A stretch of DNA of 48,288 nucleotides, from assembly GCA_009701885.1 (NCBI GenBank), contig WLJH01000027.1, forward strand, positions 1 through 48,288, in the 5' to 3' direction. A program made the translations under genes and the position numbers. Positions 31,902 to 40,864 of the stretch are shown here, one piece after another; the first letter of the stretch is position 1; every line of letters starts with the position of its first letter. Under the pieces are notes generated by a model that saw only the letters and a list, made by a program, of their open reading frames with translations, made no database searches and was not told the origin of the DNA. This DNA comes from Actinomycetota bacterium (GTDB lineage Bacteria > Actinomycetota > Actinomycetes > Propionibacteriales > Nocardioidaceae).

Positions 31902-34151
31902 GTGGGCACCGACACCACGACGAGCGGCACCGCGCCGGGCGCGGACCTGCTCGCTGACCAGGTCCGCCAGGTCGACCTCCAGGTCACCGGCATGACCTGC
32001 GCCTCCTGCGCGAACCGGATCGAGCGCAAGCTCAACAAGCTCGAGGGCGTGGAGGCGAGCGTCAACTACGCCACCGAGAAGGCGCACGTCGTCTACCCGG
32101 CCGCGCTCGCGACCGACGTGCTGCTGGAGACCGTGGCCGCCGCCGGCTACTCCGCGGCGCTCCCGCAGCCCGCCTCCCAGGTCGACGACGGTCCGGACGA
32201 GACCGCTGCCCTGCGGGTGCGGCTGGTCGCGGCCGTCGTGCTGTCGGTGCCGGTCATCGCGATGGCGATGGTGCCGGCCCTGCAGGTCTACGCCTGGCAG
32301 TGGTGGTCCCTGGCGCTCGCGACCCCGGTCGCCACCTGGGCGGCCTGGCCCTTCCACCGAGCCGCCTGGACCAACCTGCGCCACGGCGCGGTCACCATGG
32401 ACACGCTGGTGTCGCTGGGTGTGACCGCGGCGTACTCCTGGTCGCTCGCGGCGCTCACGATCGGCGACGCCGGCCACCTCGGCATGACCCACGGCTTCTC
32501 CTGGACCGCCGAGCGCGGCGACGGGTTGTCGCTCGTCTACCTCGAGGTCGCGGCCGGCGTGACGACCTTCCTCCTCGCCGGCAGGTACGCCGAGAAGCGG
32601 GCCAAGCGCCGGGCCGGCGCCGCCCTGCGGGCACTGCTCGCGCTCTCCGCCTCCGAGGCGACCGTGCTGCGCGAGGGCCGTGAGGTGCGCGTCGGTGCCG
32701 ACGAGCTCGGCGTGGGCGAGCTGCTCGTGGTCCGCCCCGGGGAGCGGATCGCCGCCGACGGGGTCGTGGAGTCCGGCGCCTCGGGCGTGGACGCCTCGAT
32801 GCTCACCGGCGAGCCGGTCCCGGTCGACGTCGGGCCGGGCGACGAGGTGAGCGGCGGGTGCCTCAACACCTCCGGTCGCCTGGTCGTGCGCACCACCCGG
32901 GTCGGCTCCGACACCGCGCTCGCGCAGATGGCGCGCCTGGTCGAGGAGGCCCAGCAGGGCAAGGCGGAGGTCCAGCGGCTGGCCGACCGGGTCTCCTCGG
33001 TCTTCGTGCCGGTCGTCGTCGCCCTCGCGCTGCTGACGGTCCTCGGCTGGCTGGTCGCCGGCGAGGGCTGGACCGTCGCGCTGTCCGCAGCGGTCTCGGT
33101 GCTCGTCATCGCCTGCCCCTGCGCGCTGGGTCTGGCCACCCCGACGGCGCTGATGGTCGGCACCGGCCGCGGGGCGCAGCTGGGCATCCTGATCCGCGGG
33201 CCCGAGGTGCTCGAGCAGACCCGCCGCGTCGACACGGTGGTGCTCGACAAGACCGGCACCGTGACCACGGGCATGATGAGCCTGGTCGACGTCGTGCCGG
33301 TCGGGGCGGCCGAGGACGACGTACGCCGGATCGCCGCGGCGCTGGAGTCGGCCTCCGAGCACCCGGTCGCCCGCGCGGTGGCCGCCGGCTGGTCCGGTGC
33401 GCTGCCCGAGGTCACCGGCTTCGCGAACCACGAGGGGCTCGGTGTCACGGGCACCGTGGAGGGTCGGGCTGTGGTCGTCGGCAAGCCGGCGCTGCTCGAG
33501 TCCCGCGGCCTGGTGGTCGGCGAGGCAGCGGCCGACGCGATCGAGGACGCCCGCGTCGGCGGCGGCACGGCCGTGCTGGTCGGCTGGGACGGCGAGGCGA
33601 GGGGCGTGCTCGTCGTCGCCGACACGGTGAAGGAGACCTCCGCGGAGGCCGTCGAGCGGCTGCGGGCGCTGGGCCTGGAGCCGGTGCTGCTGACCGGCGA
33701 CCACGAGCGGGCCGCGCGCGCGGTAGCCGCCGAGGTGCGCATCGACCGGGTCGTGGCCGACGTGCTGCCCGGCGACAAGCTGGCCGAGGTCCGCCGGTTG
33801 CAGGCCGAGGGCCGGGTCGTGGCGATGGTCGGCGACGGGGTCAACGACGCCGCCGCGCTGGCGGCCGCTGACCTGGGCATCGCGCTCGGCACCGGCACGG
33901 ACGTGGCGATGGAGGCCTCGGACCTCACGCTGGTCTCCGGCGACCTGCGGGTCGCGGCCGACGCCGTACGCCTCTCGCGGCGCACGCTCGGCACGATCCG
34001 GGCCAACCTGTTCTGGGCGTTCGCCTACAACGTCGCCGCGATCCCCGTCGCCGTCGCCGGGCTGCTCAGCCCGATGATCGCCGGGGCTGCCATGGCGGTC
34101 TCCTCGCTCGTGGTCGTTGGCAACAGCCTGCGGCTGCGGGGGTTCCGCTGA
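31902..34151 (+). CDS. copA: Copper-exporting P1B-type ATPase
   Basis: Product of 749 residues. One N-terminal metal-binding domain with GMTCASC (30-36), eight membrane segments, actuator loop TGEP (302-305), intramembrane CPC (405-407), phosphorylation site DKTGT (449-453), the SEHPVARA nucleotide-binding motif, and GDGVNDAAAL near the end. The CPC site and operon context indicate Cu(I) export. GTG start 5 nt after copZ. It is complete and shows no frameshift. Confidence 0.96.
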   Translation: MGTDTTTSGTAPGADLLADQVRQVDLQVTGMTCASCANRIERKLNKLEGVEASVNYATEKAHVVYPAALATDVLLETVAAAGYSAALPQPASQVDDGPDETAALRVRLVAAVVLSVPVIAMAMVPALQVYAWQWWSLALATPVATWAAWPFHRAAWTNLRHGAVTMDTLVSLGVTAAYSWSLAALTIGDAGHLGMTHGFSWTAERGDGLSLVYLEVAAGVTTFLLAGRYAEKRAKRRAGAALRALLALSASEATVLREGREVRVGADELGVGELLVVRPGERIAADGVVESGASGVDASMLTGEPVPVDVGPGDEVSGGCLNTSGRLVVRTTRVGSDTALAQMARLVEEAQQGKAEVQRLADRVSSVFVPVVVALALLTVLGWLVAGEGWTVALSAAVSVLVIACPCALGLATPTALMVGTGRGAQLGILIRGPEVLEQTRRVDTVVLDKTGTVTTGMMSLVDVVPVGAAEDDVRRIAAALESASEHPVARAVAAGWSGALPEVTGFANHEGLGVTGTVEGRAVVVGKPALLESRGLVVGEAAADAIEDARVGGGTAVLVGWDGEARGVLVVADTVKETSAEAVERLRALGLEPVLLTGDHERAARAVAAEVRIDRVVADVLPGDKLAEVRRLQAEGRVVAMVGDGVNDAAALAAADLGIALGTGTDVAMEASDLTLVSGDLRVAADAVRLSRRTLGTIRANLFWAFAYNVAAIPVAVAGLLSPMIAGAAMAVSSLVVVGNSLRLRGFR

Positions 34152-34180
34152 GGAGGGCTGGCGGGGGCGCGTCGGCAAGG

Positions 34181-34262
34181 TTCATCGGCCGGCCGACAGA
34201 CCTTGCGGTGGGCCGCTGTTGCTCCATCGGCCAGCGACAAGGTTCATCGGCCGGCCGATGAA
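34181..34262. repeat. Palindrome TTCATCGGCCGGCCGATGAA and partial upstream copies
   Basis: Perfect 20-bp palindrome at 34243-34262. An upstream copy of its left 16 nt is at 34181-34196, in the shared context CAAGG-TTCATCGGCCGGCCGA, and a shorter relative CCATCGGCC is near 34224. It lies between copA and a convergent gene. Confidence 0.75.
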
Positions 34263-34263
34263 A

Positions 34264-34318
34264 CTGCCCGGGCCGGGCCGGGCCGCCCCGGGCCGGGCCG
34301 GGCCGGGCCGGGCCGCCC
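34264..34318. repeat. GGGCC pentanucleotide tract
   Basis: A run of CCGGG/GGGCC units interrupted once by CGCC. It follows the palindrome at 34243 and ends 4 nt before the next gene's stop codon. Such a tract is prone to length change by slippage. Confidence 0.8.
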
Positions 34319-34321
34319 AGC

Positions 34322-35365
34322 TCAGCAGGACGCGAAGAGCACCGGCCCCGAGGACAGGTCGGAGAGCACGTACGCCCCGTCGACGGGGTCCAGCGCGAGC
34401 CGCACGAGCGACCCCTCGGCGCTGACCTCGTCGACGGCGAACCGGTCGCCGAACTCCCCGCCCTGGCCGGGGGCGGGGCCGGCGGCGAGGACGGCCCGGG
34501 TGTCGGCGTTGGTGCGGGCCTGGTCGTCGTTCTCGAAGCCGAGCAGCACCTCGACGGCGCCGCCGGGCAGCACCGCCATGGCGAAGCCGGTGACCGGGTT
34601 GAGCTCACCGGCGCGCGCGACCAGCTCGTCGGCGGTCGCCTGGTCGGACTCGTCGGCCTGGCCCATCGCCAGCGACTCGCAGGCCTGGTCGGCGGTGTAG
34701 ACGACGGCCGCGGTGGGCGACTCCGAGAGCGCGGAGACGACCTGCTCGACGCCCTCGGTCGTCTCGGCCTCGTCGGCGATGACCTGCTCCAGGAAGGGCT
34801 GGCGGTCGCTGGCCCGCACCAGCCCGGCGTCGGCGTCGACGGCGACGAACTGCAACGTCGGGGTGACGACCAGCCCGGTCTGCGCGGAGAGCCGGGCCAG
34901 CAGCTCGGTGCCGCCCACCCACACGCCGTCCTCCTCGTCCGGGGCCTGGTAGCCGAGGGCGGCGAGCCGGTCGGTGACGGCCTCGGGGGCGACGTCGCCG
35001 AGGGCCACGATCTCGACCGCGCCCTGGGGCGTCTGTGCCAGCAGCTCCCAGGCGACCGTGGCGGGCGACCAGCCGAACCGCGCTGCGAGCATCGGCGCGG
35101 ACTCCACCAGCCCGGAAGCTGCGGTGAGGTCGGCGTCGAAGCCGTCGGCGAGGAGCGCCGGCAGGTCGTCCTCGGAGGCGCCGAGCCCGAGCTCGTCGCG
35201 CACCGCGGCCCAGTCGGTGAAGGTGTAGCGCTGGGTGTCGGCCGGGGCGAGGGCGACCGCCTGCTCCAGCGGGGACCCGGGGCCCTGGAGGAGGCGGGCC
35301 GCGAGCAGCCCACCGACGACCAGCACGAGCGCCACGGCGGACGTGATGAGGATGCGGCTGCGCAT
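34322..35365 (-). CDS. Membrane-anchored or secreted protein of unknown function
   Basis: Product of 347 residues. N-terminal hydrophobic segment about 7-27 after MRSR, with no lipobox, so an uncleaved anchor or signal peptide. The rest is an acidic, Ala/Asp/Glu-rich alpha-beta domain with a motif LAPADTQRYTFTDWAAVRDELG near residue 40; this recalls proteins that begin with an ADT-type sequence after the anchor (DUF3352-like), but I cannot assign a family. Two Cys (one in QACES, one at the last residue). The start follows AGGAGA. It is divergent from the MutT1-type gene. Confidence 0.7.
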   Translation of the reverse strand: MRSRILITSAVALVLVVGGLLAARLLQGPGSPLEQAVALAPADTQRYTFTDWAAVRDELGLGASEDDLPALLADGFDADLTAASGLVESAPMLAARFGWSPATVAWELLAQTPQGAVEIVALGDVAPEAVTDRLAALGYQAPDEEDGVWVGGTELLARLSAQTGLVVTPTLQFVAVDADAGLVRASDRQPFLEQVIADEAETTEGVEQVVSALSESPTAAVVYTADQACESLAMGQADESDQATADELVARAGELNPVTGFAMAVLPGGAVEVLLGFENDDQARTNADTRAVLAAGPAPGQGGEFGDRFAVDEVSAEGSLVRLALDPVDGAYVLSDLSSGPVLFASC

Positions 35366-35412
35366 GAGGGTCGGTTTTCTCCTGCCTCGGGGACGGGTGT
35401 GAGACTACGGGC

Positions 35413-36297
35413 ATGGCCACGCAGCCCCGTCGCCTCGCGGACGTCGTCGCCGCCGGTGCCGTGGTCTTCCGTCCCGGGCGCGAGGTGCTTCTAGTGCACC
35501 GCAGCAAGTACGACGACTGGTCCTTCCCCAAGGGCAAGCTCGACCCCCGTGAGCACGCCACCACCGCCGCGGTGCGCGAGGTGATGGAGGAGACCGGGCT
35601 GCACGTGCGGCTGGGGCCGCCGTTGACGACCATGCGCTACGAGAACGCCGGGCGGATGAAGACCGTCCACTACTGGCAGGGCCGCGTCGTGGGGGACGAC
35701 GACGTGACGGCGTACGAGCCCAACGCGGAGATCGACCAGGTGGCCTGGGTGCCGGCCGCGGAGGCGACCGGGCTGCTGACCTACGCCCGGGACCGGGCGC
35801 TGCTCGAGGACGCCCTGACCCTGCGCAAGCCCACCCAGGCGCTGGTGGTGCTGCGCCACGGCCAGGCCCGATCCCGCAAGGCCTGGCGCGGCGAGGACCG
35901 CGCCCGCCCACTGCTGCGCTCTGGCATGGACCAGGCCTTCCGCCTGGTGCCGGTGCTGGCGGCGTACGACGTCGAGCGGGTCGTCAGCTCGGGCGCGACG
36001 CGCTGCGACGACACCGTGGGGCCGTACGTCGAGACCGTCGGCCTGGACCTGGAGGTCCGCTCCGAGCTGTCCGAGGAGGGCCACGACGAGGTCCGGGTGA
36101 CCCGGACCGTCCGACGCCTGGCCGAGTCCGTGCAGGTCGACGGTGGGGGAGCGGTGCTGTGCAGCCACCGGCCGGTGCTGCCGACCGTCTTCACCGCCCT
36201 CGGGCTGCCCGACCCCGGGCTGGAGCCCGGCGAGATGGTCGTGGTGCACCTGCGCCGGGGCCGGGTCGTGGCCACCGAGCAGCACCTCGTGGGCTGA
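35413..36297 (+). CDS. mutT1: Two-domain Nudix hydrolase/histidine phosphatase (MutT1 type)
   Basis: Product of 294 residues. Nudix domain about 8-135 with a complete box at residues 41-63 (GKLDPRE...REVMEETGL). Histidine-phosphatase domain about 140-290 with LRHG (147-150) and a second His in SHRP. This architecture matches mycobacterial MutT1, which removes 8-oxo-GTP/dGTP and hydrolyses diadenosine polyphosphates. In M. tuberculosis it lies next to ppk1; here the pst genes and others separate the two. The protein is complete. Confidence 0.9.
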   Translation: MATQPRRLADVVAAGAVVFRPGREVLLVHRSKYDDWSFPKGKLDPREHATTAAVREVMEETGLHVRLGPPLTTMRYENAGRMKTVHYWQGRVVGDDDVTAYEPNAEIDQVAWVPAAEATGLLTYARDRALLEDALTLRKPTQALVVLRHGQARSRKAWRGEDRARPLLRSGMDQAFRLVPVLAAYDVERVVSSGATRCDDTVGPYVETVGLDLEVRSELSEEGHDEVRVTRTVRRLAESVQVDGGGAVLCSHRPVLPTVFTALGLPDPGLEPGEMVVVHLRRGRVVATEQHLVG

Positions 36298-36412
36298 GCC
36301 CCGCCCGAGCCTGTCGGCAGCCGGCCCGTCAAGACCCGGAGGGCGTTCCCGGGGCGAGTTCACGTGACGTACGTCTCGACCTCGGGGCCGCGTCATCGAA
36401 CGTGTCGGCCGG

Positions 36413-36467
36413 GTTCACCCCGCGTTCACCGACGGCCACGGAGCCGGTCACCTGCGCTGCTTAGCGT
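36413..36467 (+). promoter_or_regulatory. PHO box and promoter of pstS
   Basis: Exact direct repeats GTTCACC at 36413-36419 and 36424-36430, 11 nt apart, match the PhoP box of Streptomyces. GGTCACC at 36446-36452 lies exactly two further 11-nt steps downstream. TAGCGT (36462-36467) is a fitting -10 box. An isolated GTTCACG is at 36358. PhoP activation under phosphate limitation is expected. Confidence 0.8.
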
Positions 36468-36511
36468 CGCCGCCGACACCCCCACGAAACATCGATCAGG
36501 AGATCACTCTC

Positions 36512-37630
36512 GTGAAGACCCACACCATCCGTCGCGCGGTCCTGCCCGGCGTGGCAGCCCTGGCCCTGGCCCTCTCCGCCTGCTCCGCCTCCAACGAGGG
36601 TGGCGACGCCGAGGAGTCGACCGGCGGAGTCGAGGCGGGCTCGCTGTCCGGTCAGTACACGATCGGTGGCGCCTCTTCCCAGGAGGCCGCCCAGGTGGCG
36701 TGGACCACCGGCTTCACCGAGGTCCAGCCCGACGTCACCATGACCTACGAGCCGGTCGGCTCCGGCGGCGGCCGCGAGAACTTCATCGCCGGCGGCTACA
36801 TCGTCGCGGGCAGCGACTCCTACCTCACCGACGACGAGGGCGAGCTGAGCGCCGCCACCGAGCGCTGCGGCGGCGACGCACCCATCCAGATCCCCAACTA
36901 CGTCTCGCCGATCGCGGTCATCTTCAACGTCGACGGCGTGGACGAGCTGAACCTGAGCCCCGAGACGCTGGGCGCCATCTTCGCCGGCGACATCACGCAG
37001 TGGGACGACCCGGCCATCGCGGAGACCAACGCCGACGCCGACCTGCCGGACGCCCCGATCAACGCGGTGCACCGCTCCGACGAGTCCGGCACCACCGGCA
37101 ACTTCACCAACTACCTCTCGGTGCGCACCCCGGACACCTGGACCGCCGGCGAGGTCGAGACCTGGCCGAGCGAGTTCGGCGGCGAGGGCGCGCAGGGCAC
37201 CTCCGGCGTCGTCTCGGCCGTGACCGACGGCCAGAACGCCATCGGGTACGCCGACGCCTCGCAGGCTGGCGACCTGGCCGTGGCCAACATCGGTGTCGGT
37301 GACGAGTTCGTCGGCCCCACCCCGGAGGCGGCCGCCAACATCCTCGAGGTCTCCCCGCAGGCCGAGAACGCCGGTGAGCAGCAGCTCATCTTCGACCTCG
37401 ACTACAACACCGAGGAGTCCGGCACCTACCCGATCGTGCTGACCAGCTACATGCTGGCCTGCCCGTCGTACGAGGACCAGGCCGAGGCCGACGTCGCCAA
37501 GGCGTACCTCTCCTACATCCTCAGCGACGAGGGTCAGGACTTCGCCGCCAGCGAGGCCGGCTCCGCGCCGCTGGCCGACAGCCTCCAGGAGGAGGCGCTG
37601 GCCATCGTCGAGACGATCTCGGCGGGCTGA
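36512..37630 (+). CDS. pstS: Phosphate-binding lipoprotein PstS
   Basis: Product of 372 residues. Lipobox LSAC with Cys24. It binds phosphate outside the membrane for PstCAB. Landmarks: GGASSQEAAQVAWTTGF (phosphate-loop strand), YEPVGSGGGRENFI, GAIFAGDITQWDDPAI and RSDESGTTGNFTNYL. GTG start after CAGGAGA. A strong hairpin (37661-37702) separates it from pstC, which probably allows more PstS than transporter. Confidence 0.95.
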   Translation: MKTHTIRRAVLPGVAALALALSACSASNEGGDAEESTGGVEAGSLSGQYTIGGASSQEAAQVAWTTGFTEVQPDVTMTYEPVGSGGGRENFIAGGYIVAGSDSYLTDDEGELSAATERCGGDAPIQIPNYVSPIAVIFNVDGVDELNLSPETLGAIFAGDITQWDDPAIAETNADADLPDAPINAVHRSDESGTTGNFTNYLSVRTPDTWTAGEVETWPSEFGGEGAQGTSGVVSAVTDGQNAIGYADASQAGDLAVANIGVGDEFVGPTPEAAANILEVSPQAENAGEQQLIFDLDYNTEESGTYPIVLTSYMLACPSYEDQAEADVAKAYLSYILSDEGQDFAASEAGSAPLADSLQEEALAIVETISAG

Positions 37631-37660
37631 CGAACGAGCGGCCGAGCCGCTAGCGTCGGA

Positions 37661-37702
37661 GGCCCCGGCCGCCCAGGCACGCACCTGGGACGGTCCGGGG
37701 CC
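37661..37702 (+). terminator. Intra-operon hairpin between pstS and pstC
   Basis: GGCCCCGG (37661-37668) with CCGGGGCC (37695-37702) and inner CCCAGG/CCTGGG (37672-37677 with 37684-37689). A smaller AGCGGC/GCCGCT hairpin precedes it (37637-37651). It is placed to reduce read-through into pstC. Confidence 0.7.
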
Positions 37703-37766
37703 TTCACCGCGACCACAGCACCGAGCACCCCGCACCACATCCCCCACGGCAGTAGAGGGAGAACCC

Positions 37767-38720
37767 TTGTCCACGATCCAGGCCGACCCGGCCCCGCCGA
37801 GCGACCCGCTGCAGGAGGAGGGATCCACCGGCCGCGCCGGTGACTCGATCTTCCGCGGCCTCGCCACTGGCGCGGGGATGATCATCATGCTGGCGCTGGC
37901 CGGCGTCGCGATCTTCCTGGTGCTGCAGTCGATCCCGGCTCTCGGTGCGAGCGGGGAGCAGGCGTACGGCGCGGACAACATCGTCGTCTACATCTGGCCG
38001 CTACTGTTCGGCACCGTCCTGGCGGCCGTCATCGCCCTGGTCATCGCCGCGCCGCTGTCCATCGGTGTGGCGCTGGTGATCAGCCACTACGCCCCGCGAC
38101 GCATCGCCCGACTCCTGGGCTACCTCATCGACCTGCTCGCGGCCGTGCCCAGCGTCGTCTACGGCCTCTGGGGCCGCGAGACGCTGCAGGGCTGGGTCTT
38201 CCCCGTCTACGACTGGTTGCACGACAACCTCGGCTTCCTGCCGTTCTTCGAGGGTCCGGTCACCACGGGTCGCACGATCCTCACCGCCGGTGTCGTCCTC
38301 GCGGTGATGGCGCTGCCGATCATCACCGCGCTGTGCCGCGAGGTCTTCCTGCAGACCCCGATGATGCACCAGGAGGCCGCCCTCGCGCTCGGCGCCACCC
38401 GGTGGGAGATGATCCGGATGGCGGTCTTCCCCTACGCTCGCTCCGGCATCACGTCGGCGGTCATGCTCGGCCTGGGCAGGGCGCTCGGCGAGACCATGGC
38501 CGTGGCGCTGGTGCTCTCCGCGTCGGGGATCGTGACCTTCAACCTCATCTCCTCCCAGAACCCCTCGACCATCGCTGCCAACATCGCCCTCAACTACGCC
38601 AACGCCTCCGGCACCAAGGTCAACGTCCTGATCGCCGGCGGTCTGGTGCTGTTCCTGGTGACCTTCGCCGTCAACTTCCTGGGCCGCTACCTCGCGGCCC
38701 GGGGCCGGGCGAAGGCCTGA
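37767..38720 (+). CDS. pstC: Phosphate ABC transporter permease PstC
   Basis: Product of 317 residues with six membrane segments. ATRWEMIRMAVFPYARSGI is the EAA-type loop that contacts PstB, and LGRALGETMAVALVLS is typical of PstC. The start is TTG 37767, with GAGGGAGAA 7 nt upstream; no in-frame ATG or GTG nearby leaves a sensible N-terminus. The 135-nt gap after pstS holds the hairpins listed separately. Confidence 0.94.
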   Translation: MSTIQADPAPPSDPLQEEGSTGRAGDSIFRGLATGAGMIIMLALAGVAIFLVLQSIPALGASGEQAYGADNIVVYIWPLLFGTVLAAVIALVIAAPLSIGVALVISHYAPRRIARLLGYLIDLLAAVPSVVYGLWGRETLQGWVFPVYDWLHDNLGFLPFFEGPVTTGRTILTAGVVLAVMALPIITALCREVFLQTPMMHQEAALALGATRWEMIRMAVFPYARSGITSAVMLGLGRALGETMAVALVLSASGIVTFNLISSQNPSTIAANIALNYANASGTKVNVLIAGGLVLFLVTFAVNFLGRYLAARGRAKA

Positions 38721-38729
38721 GGAGGAGTC

Positions 38730-39827
38730 ATGACCGACACGTTGCACGAGCCCTTCCACACCGACCCCAGCACCGACCTCAGCACCCACGTCCCGCTGAC
38801 CAAGCCGCAGCTGCCGTCGATCGCGACCACCCTGGCCGCGGCCGTCTCCTGGGGTCTGGCCGGGCTGCCGGCCCTCCTGCTGTCCTGGCCGATCGCGGGC
38901 TGGGTGGTGGTCGGCTGGATCCTCTTCGTCCTCGCGCTGCCCACCTGGTCCGGCCTCATCGAGGGTGGTCGCAAGGCGGTGGACCGCCTGGTCACGATCC
39001 TGGTGTGGAGCACCTTCGCGCTGGCGATGCTGCCGCTCGTCGCCGTCATCTACACCGTCGTCGAGCGCGGCGCCGGCGCGCTGTCGGTGGAGTTCTTCAC
39101 CGCCTCGCAGCAGGGCGTCCTCGGTGAGGGCGGCGGCATCTACCACGCGATCATGGGCACCCTGATCATCACGGTGATCGCCTCGGTGATCTCGATCCCC
39201 ATCGGCATTATGGCCGCGGTCTACCTGGTGGAGTACGGCAAGAACAACCGGCTCTCGCGAACGCTGACCTTCCTGGTCGACGTCATGACCGGCATCCCCT
39301 CGATCGTGGCCGGCCTCTTCGCGCTGGCGCTCTTCACGCTGCTGCTCGGGCCGCTGCCGCGCATCGCCATCGGCGGCTCGATCGCCCTGTCGGTCCTGAT
39401 GATCCCGATCGTGGTGCGCTCGACCGAGGAGATGCTGAAGCTGGTGCCGGACGAGCTGCGCGAGGGCGCGCTCGCACTCGGCGTACCCAAGTGGCGCACC
39501 ATCACCAAGGTCGTCCTGCCCACCGCGCTCGGCGGCATCGTCACCGGCGCGACCCTGGCGGTGGCCCGGGTCGCGGGCGAGACCGCGCCGCTGCTGCTGA
39601 TCGCCGGCACCCTGCGCGGCACGAACTTCAACCCCTTCGACGGCGCCATGCAGACCCTGCCGGTGCTGATCTTCGGCGAGGCGACCCGCGGCGGGCTCGC
39701 CGAGTACGTCCCGTTCCAGATCGAGCGTGCCTGGGGTGCTGCGCTCGTGCTCATCATGATCGTGATGCTGCTGAACCTGCTGGCCCGTGTGGTCGGCAGC
39801 TTCTTCAGCCCCAAGACCGGTCGCTGA
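38730..39827 (+). CDS. pstA: Phosphate ABC transporter permease PstA
   Basis: Product of 365 residues. The family core with six membrane segments follows an N-terminal extension of about 90 residues that itself contains two hydrophobic segments (about 35-75). [14 protein letters not shown] EAA loop: [38 protein letters not shown] is characteristic. ATG after GAGGAG, 9 nt after pstC. Confidence 0.94.
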   Translation: MTDTLHEPFHTDPSTDLSTHVPLTKPQLPSIATTLAAAVSWGLAGLPALLLSWPIAGWVVVGWILFVLALPTWSGLIEGGRKAVDRLVTILVWSTFALAMLPLVAVIYTVVERGAGALSVEFFTASQQGVLGEGGGIYHAIMGTLIITVIASVISIPIGIMAAVYLVEYGKNNRLSRTLTFLVDVMTGIPSIVAGLFALALFTLLLGPLPRIAIGGSIALSVLMIPIVVRSTEEMLKLVPDELREGALALGVPKWRTITKVVLPTALGGIVTGATLAVARVAGETAPLLLIAGTLRGTNFNPFDGAMQTLPVLIFGEATRGGLAEYVPFQIERAWGAALVLIMIVMLLNLLARVVGSFFSPKTGR

Positions 39828-39877
39828 GACCGCACCCCGACGACCAGCGACCAGACAGCGCAAGGAGCTACCACCCC

Positions 39878-40657
39878 ATGGCGAAGAGCATCGACGTCTC
39901 CGACCTGAACATCTACTACGGCGACTTCCTGGCCGTCTCCGGGGTCAACATGACCGTGAAGGCACGCCAGGTCACCGCGTTCATCGGACCGTCGGGCTGC
40001 GGCAAGTCCACGGTGCTGCGGACCCTGAACCGCATGCACGAGGTCATTCCCGGCGCCCGGGTCGAGGGCAAGGTCGTCGTCGACGGCCAGTCGCTCTACG
40101 ACCCCTCGGTGGACCCGGTGGCCGTGCGCCGGCAGATCGGCATGGTCTTCCAGCGGCCCAACCCGTTCCCGACCATGTCGATCTACGACAACGTCCTGGC
40201 GGGCAACAAGCTCAACGCACGCAAGATGAAGAAGTCCGAGGCCGACGACATCGTCGAGCGCTCCCTCAAGGGCGCCAACCTGTGGAACGAGGTCAAGGAC
40301 CGACTCTCCAAGCCGGGCATGGGCCTCTCCGGCGGTCAGCAGCAGCGCCTGTGCATCGCCCGCGCCATCGCCGTGCGCCCGCAGGTCCTGCTGATGGACG
40401 AGCCGTGCTCCGCGCTCGACCCCATCTCGACCTCGGCGATCGAGGACCTCATCCACGAGCTGAAGTCCGAGTACACGATCGTCATCGTCACCCACAACAT
40501 GCAGCAGGCCGCCCGGGTCTCCGACGACACCGGGTTCTTCAACCTCAAGGCCACCGGTGAGCCCGGCCAGCTGGTGGAGTTCAACCCCACCAAGAAGATG
40601 TTCACCAACCCCGATAACGAGGCGACCGAGGCGTACATCTCGGGTCGGTTCGGCTGA
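39878..40657 (+). CDS. pstB: Phosphate ABC transporter ATP-binding protein PstB
   Basis: Product of 259 residues. Walker A GPSGCGKS (37-44), the PstB-specific [15 protein letters not shown], signature LSGGQQQR, Walker B VLLMDEP and H-loop VTHN. It energises phosphate uptake through PstC and PstA. ATG after AAGGAG. It is the last gene of the pst operon; hairpin copy B lies 24 nt downstream as a terminator. Confidence 0.97.
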   Translation: MAKSIDVSDLNIYYGDFLAVSGVNMTVKARQVTAFIGPSGCGKSTVLRTLNRMHEVIPGARVEGKVVVDGQSLYDPSVDPVAVRRQIGMVFQRPNPFPTMSIYDNVLAGNKLNARKMKKSEADDIVERSLKGANLWNEVKDRLSKPGMGLSGGQQQRLCIARAIAVRPQVLLMDEPCSALDPISTSAIEDLIHELKSEYTIVIVTHNMQQAARVSDDTGFFNLKATGEPGQLVEFNPTKKMFTNPDNEATEAYISGRFG

Positions 40658-40680
40658 GGCTGGCGCAGTAGCGGGGGTAG

Positions 40681-40732
40681 TCCGAACTCCTTTTCACCCT
40701 CAGCTTGAACTGAGGGTGAAAAGGAGTTCGGA
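40681..40732. repeat. Intergenic hairpin repeat, copy B
   Basis: Perfect 23-bp inverted repeat (40681-40703 with 40710-40732) with loop CTTGAA, base TCCGAA/TTCGGA. Close relatives are at 41918 and 47157, with a stem variant at 7717. Confidence 0.9.
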
Positions 40733-40864
40733 GTAATCCGGCCCGCGCGCAAGCCGCCGGCCCATCGACCCGGCATTCGTCCACAAGGCGGCACGGCTCG
40801 ACCCCGTCCACAACCAGGCGCAGCGCAGGGCTCACGGGGGCGCCGGCCGCTGCACCGTTGGTCC

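Noticed and set aside
36358..36364. GTTCACG as an extra PHO-box unit upstream of pstS
   Set aside because: It is 55 nt from the main repeats and the distance is a multiple of 11 only by chance; a single unit is not enough.
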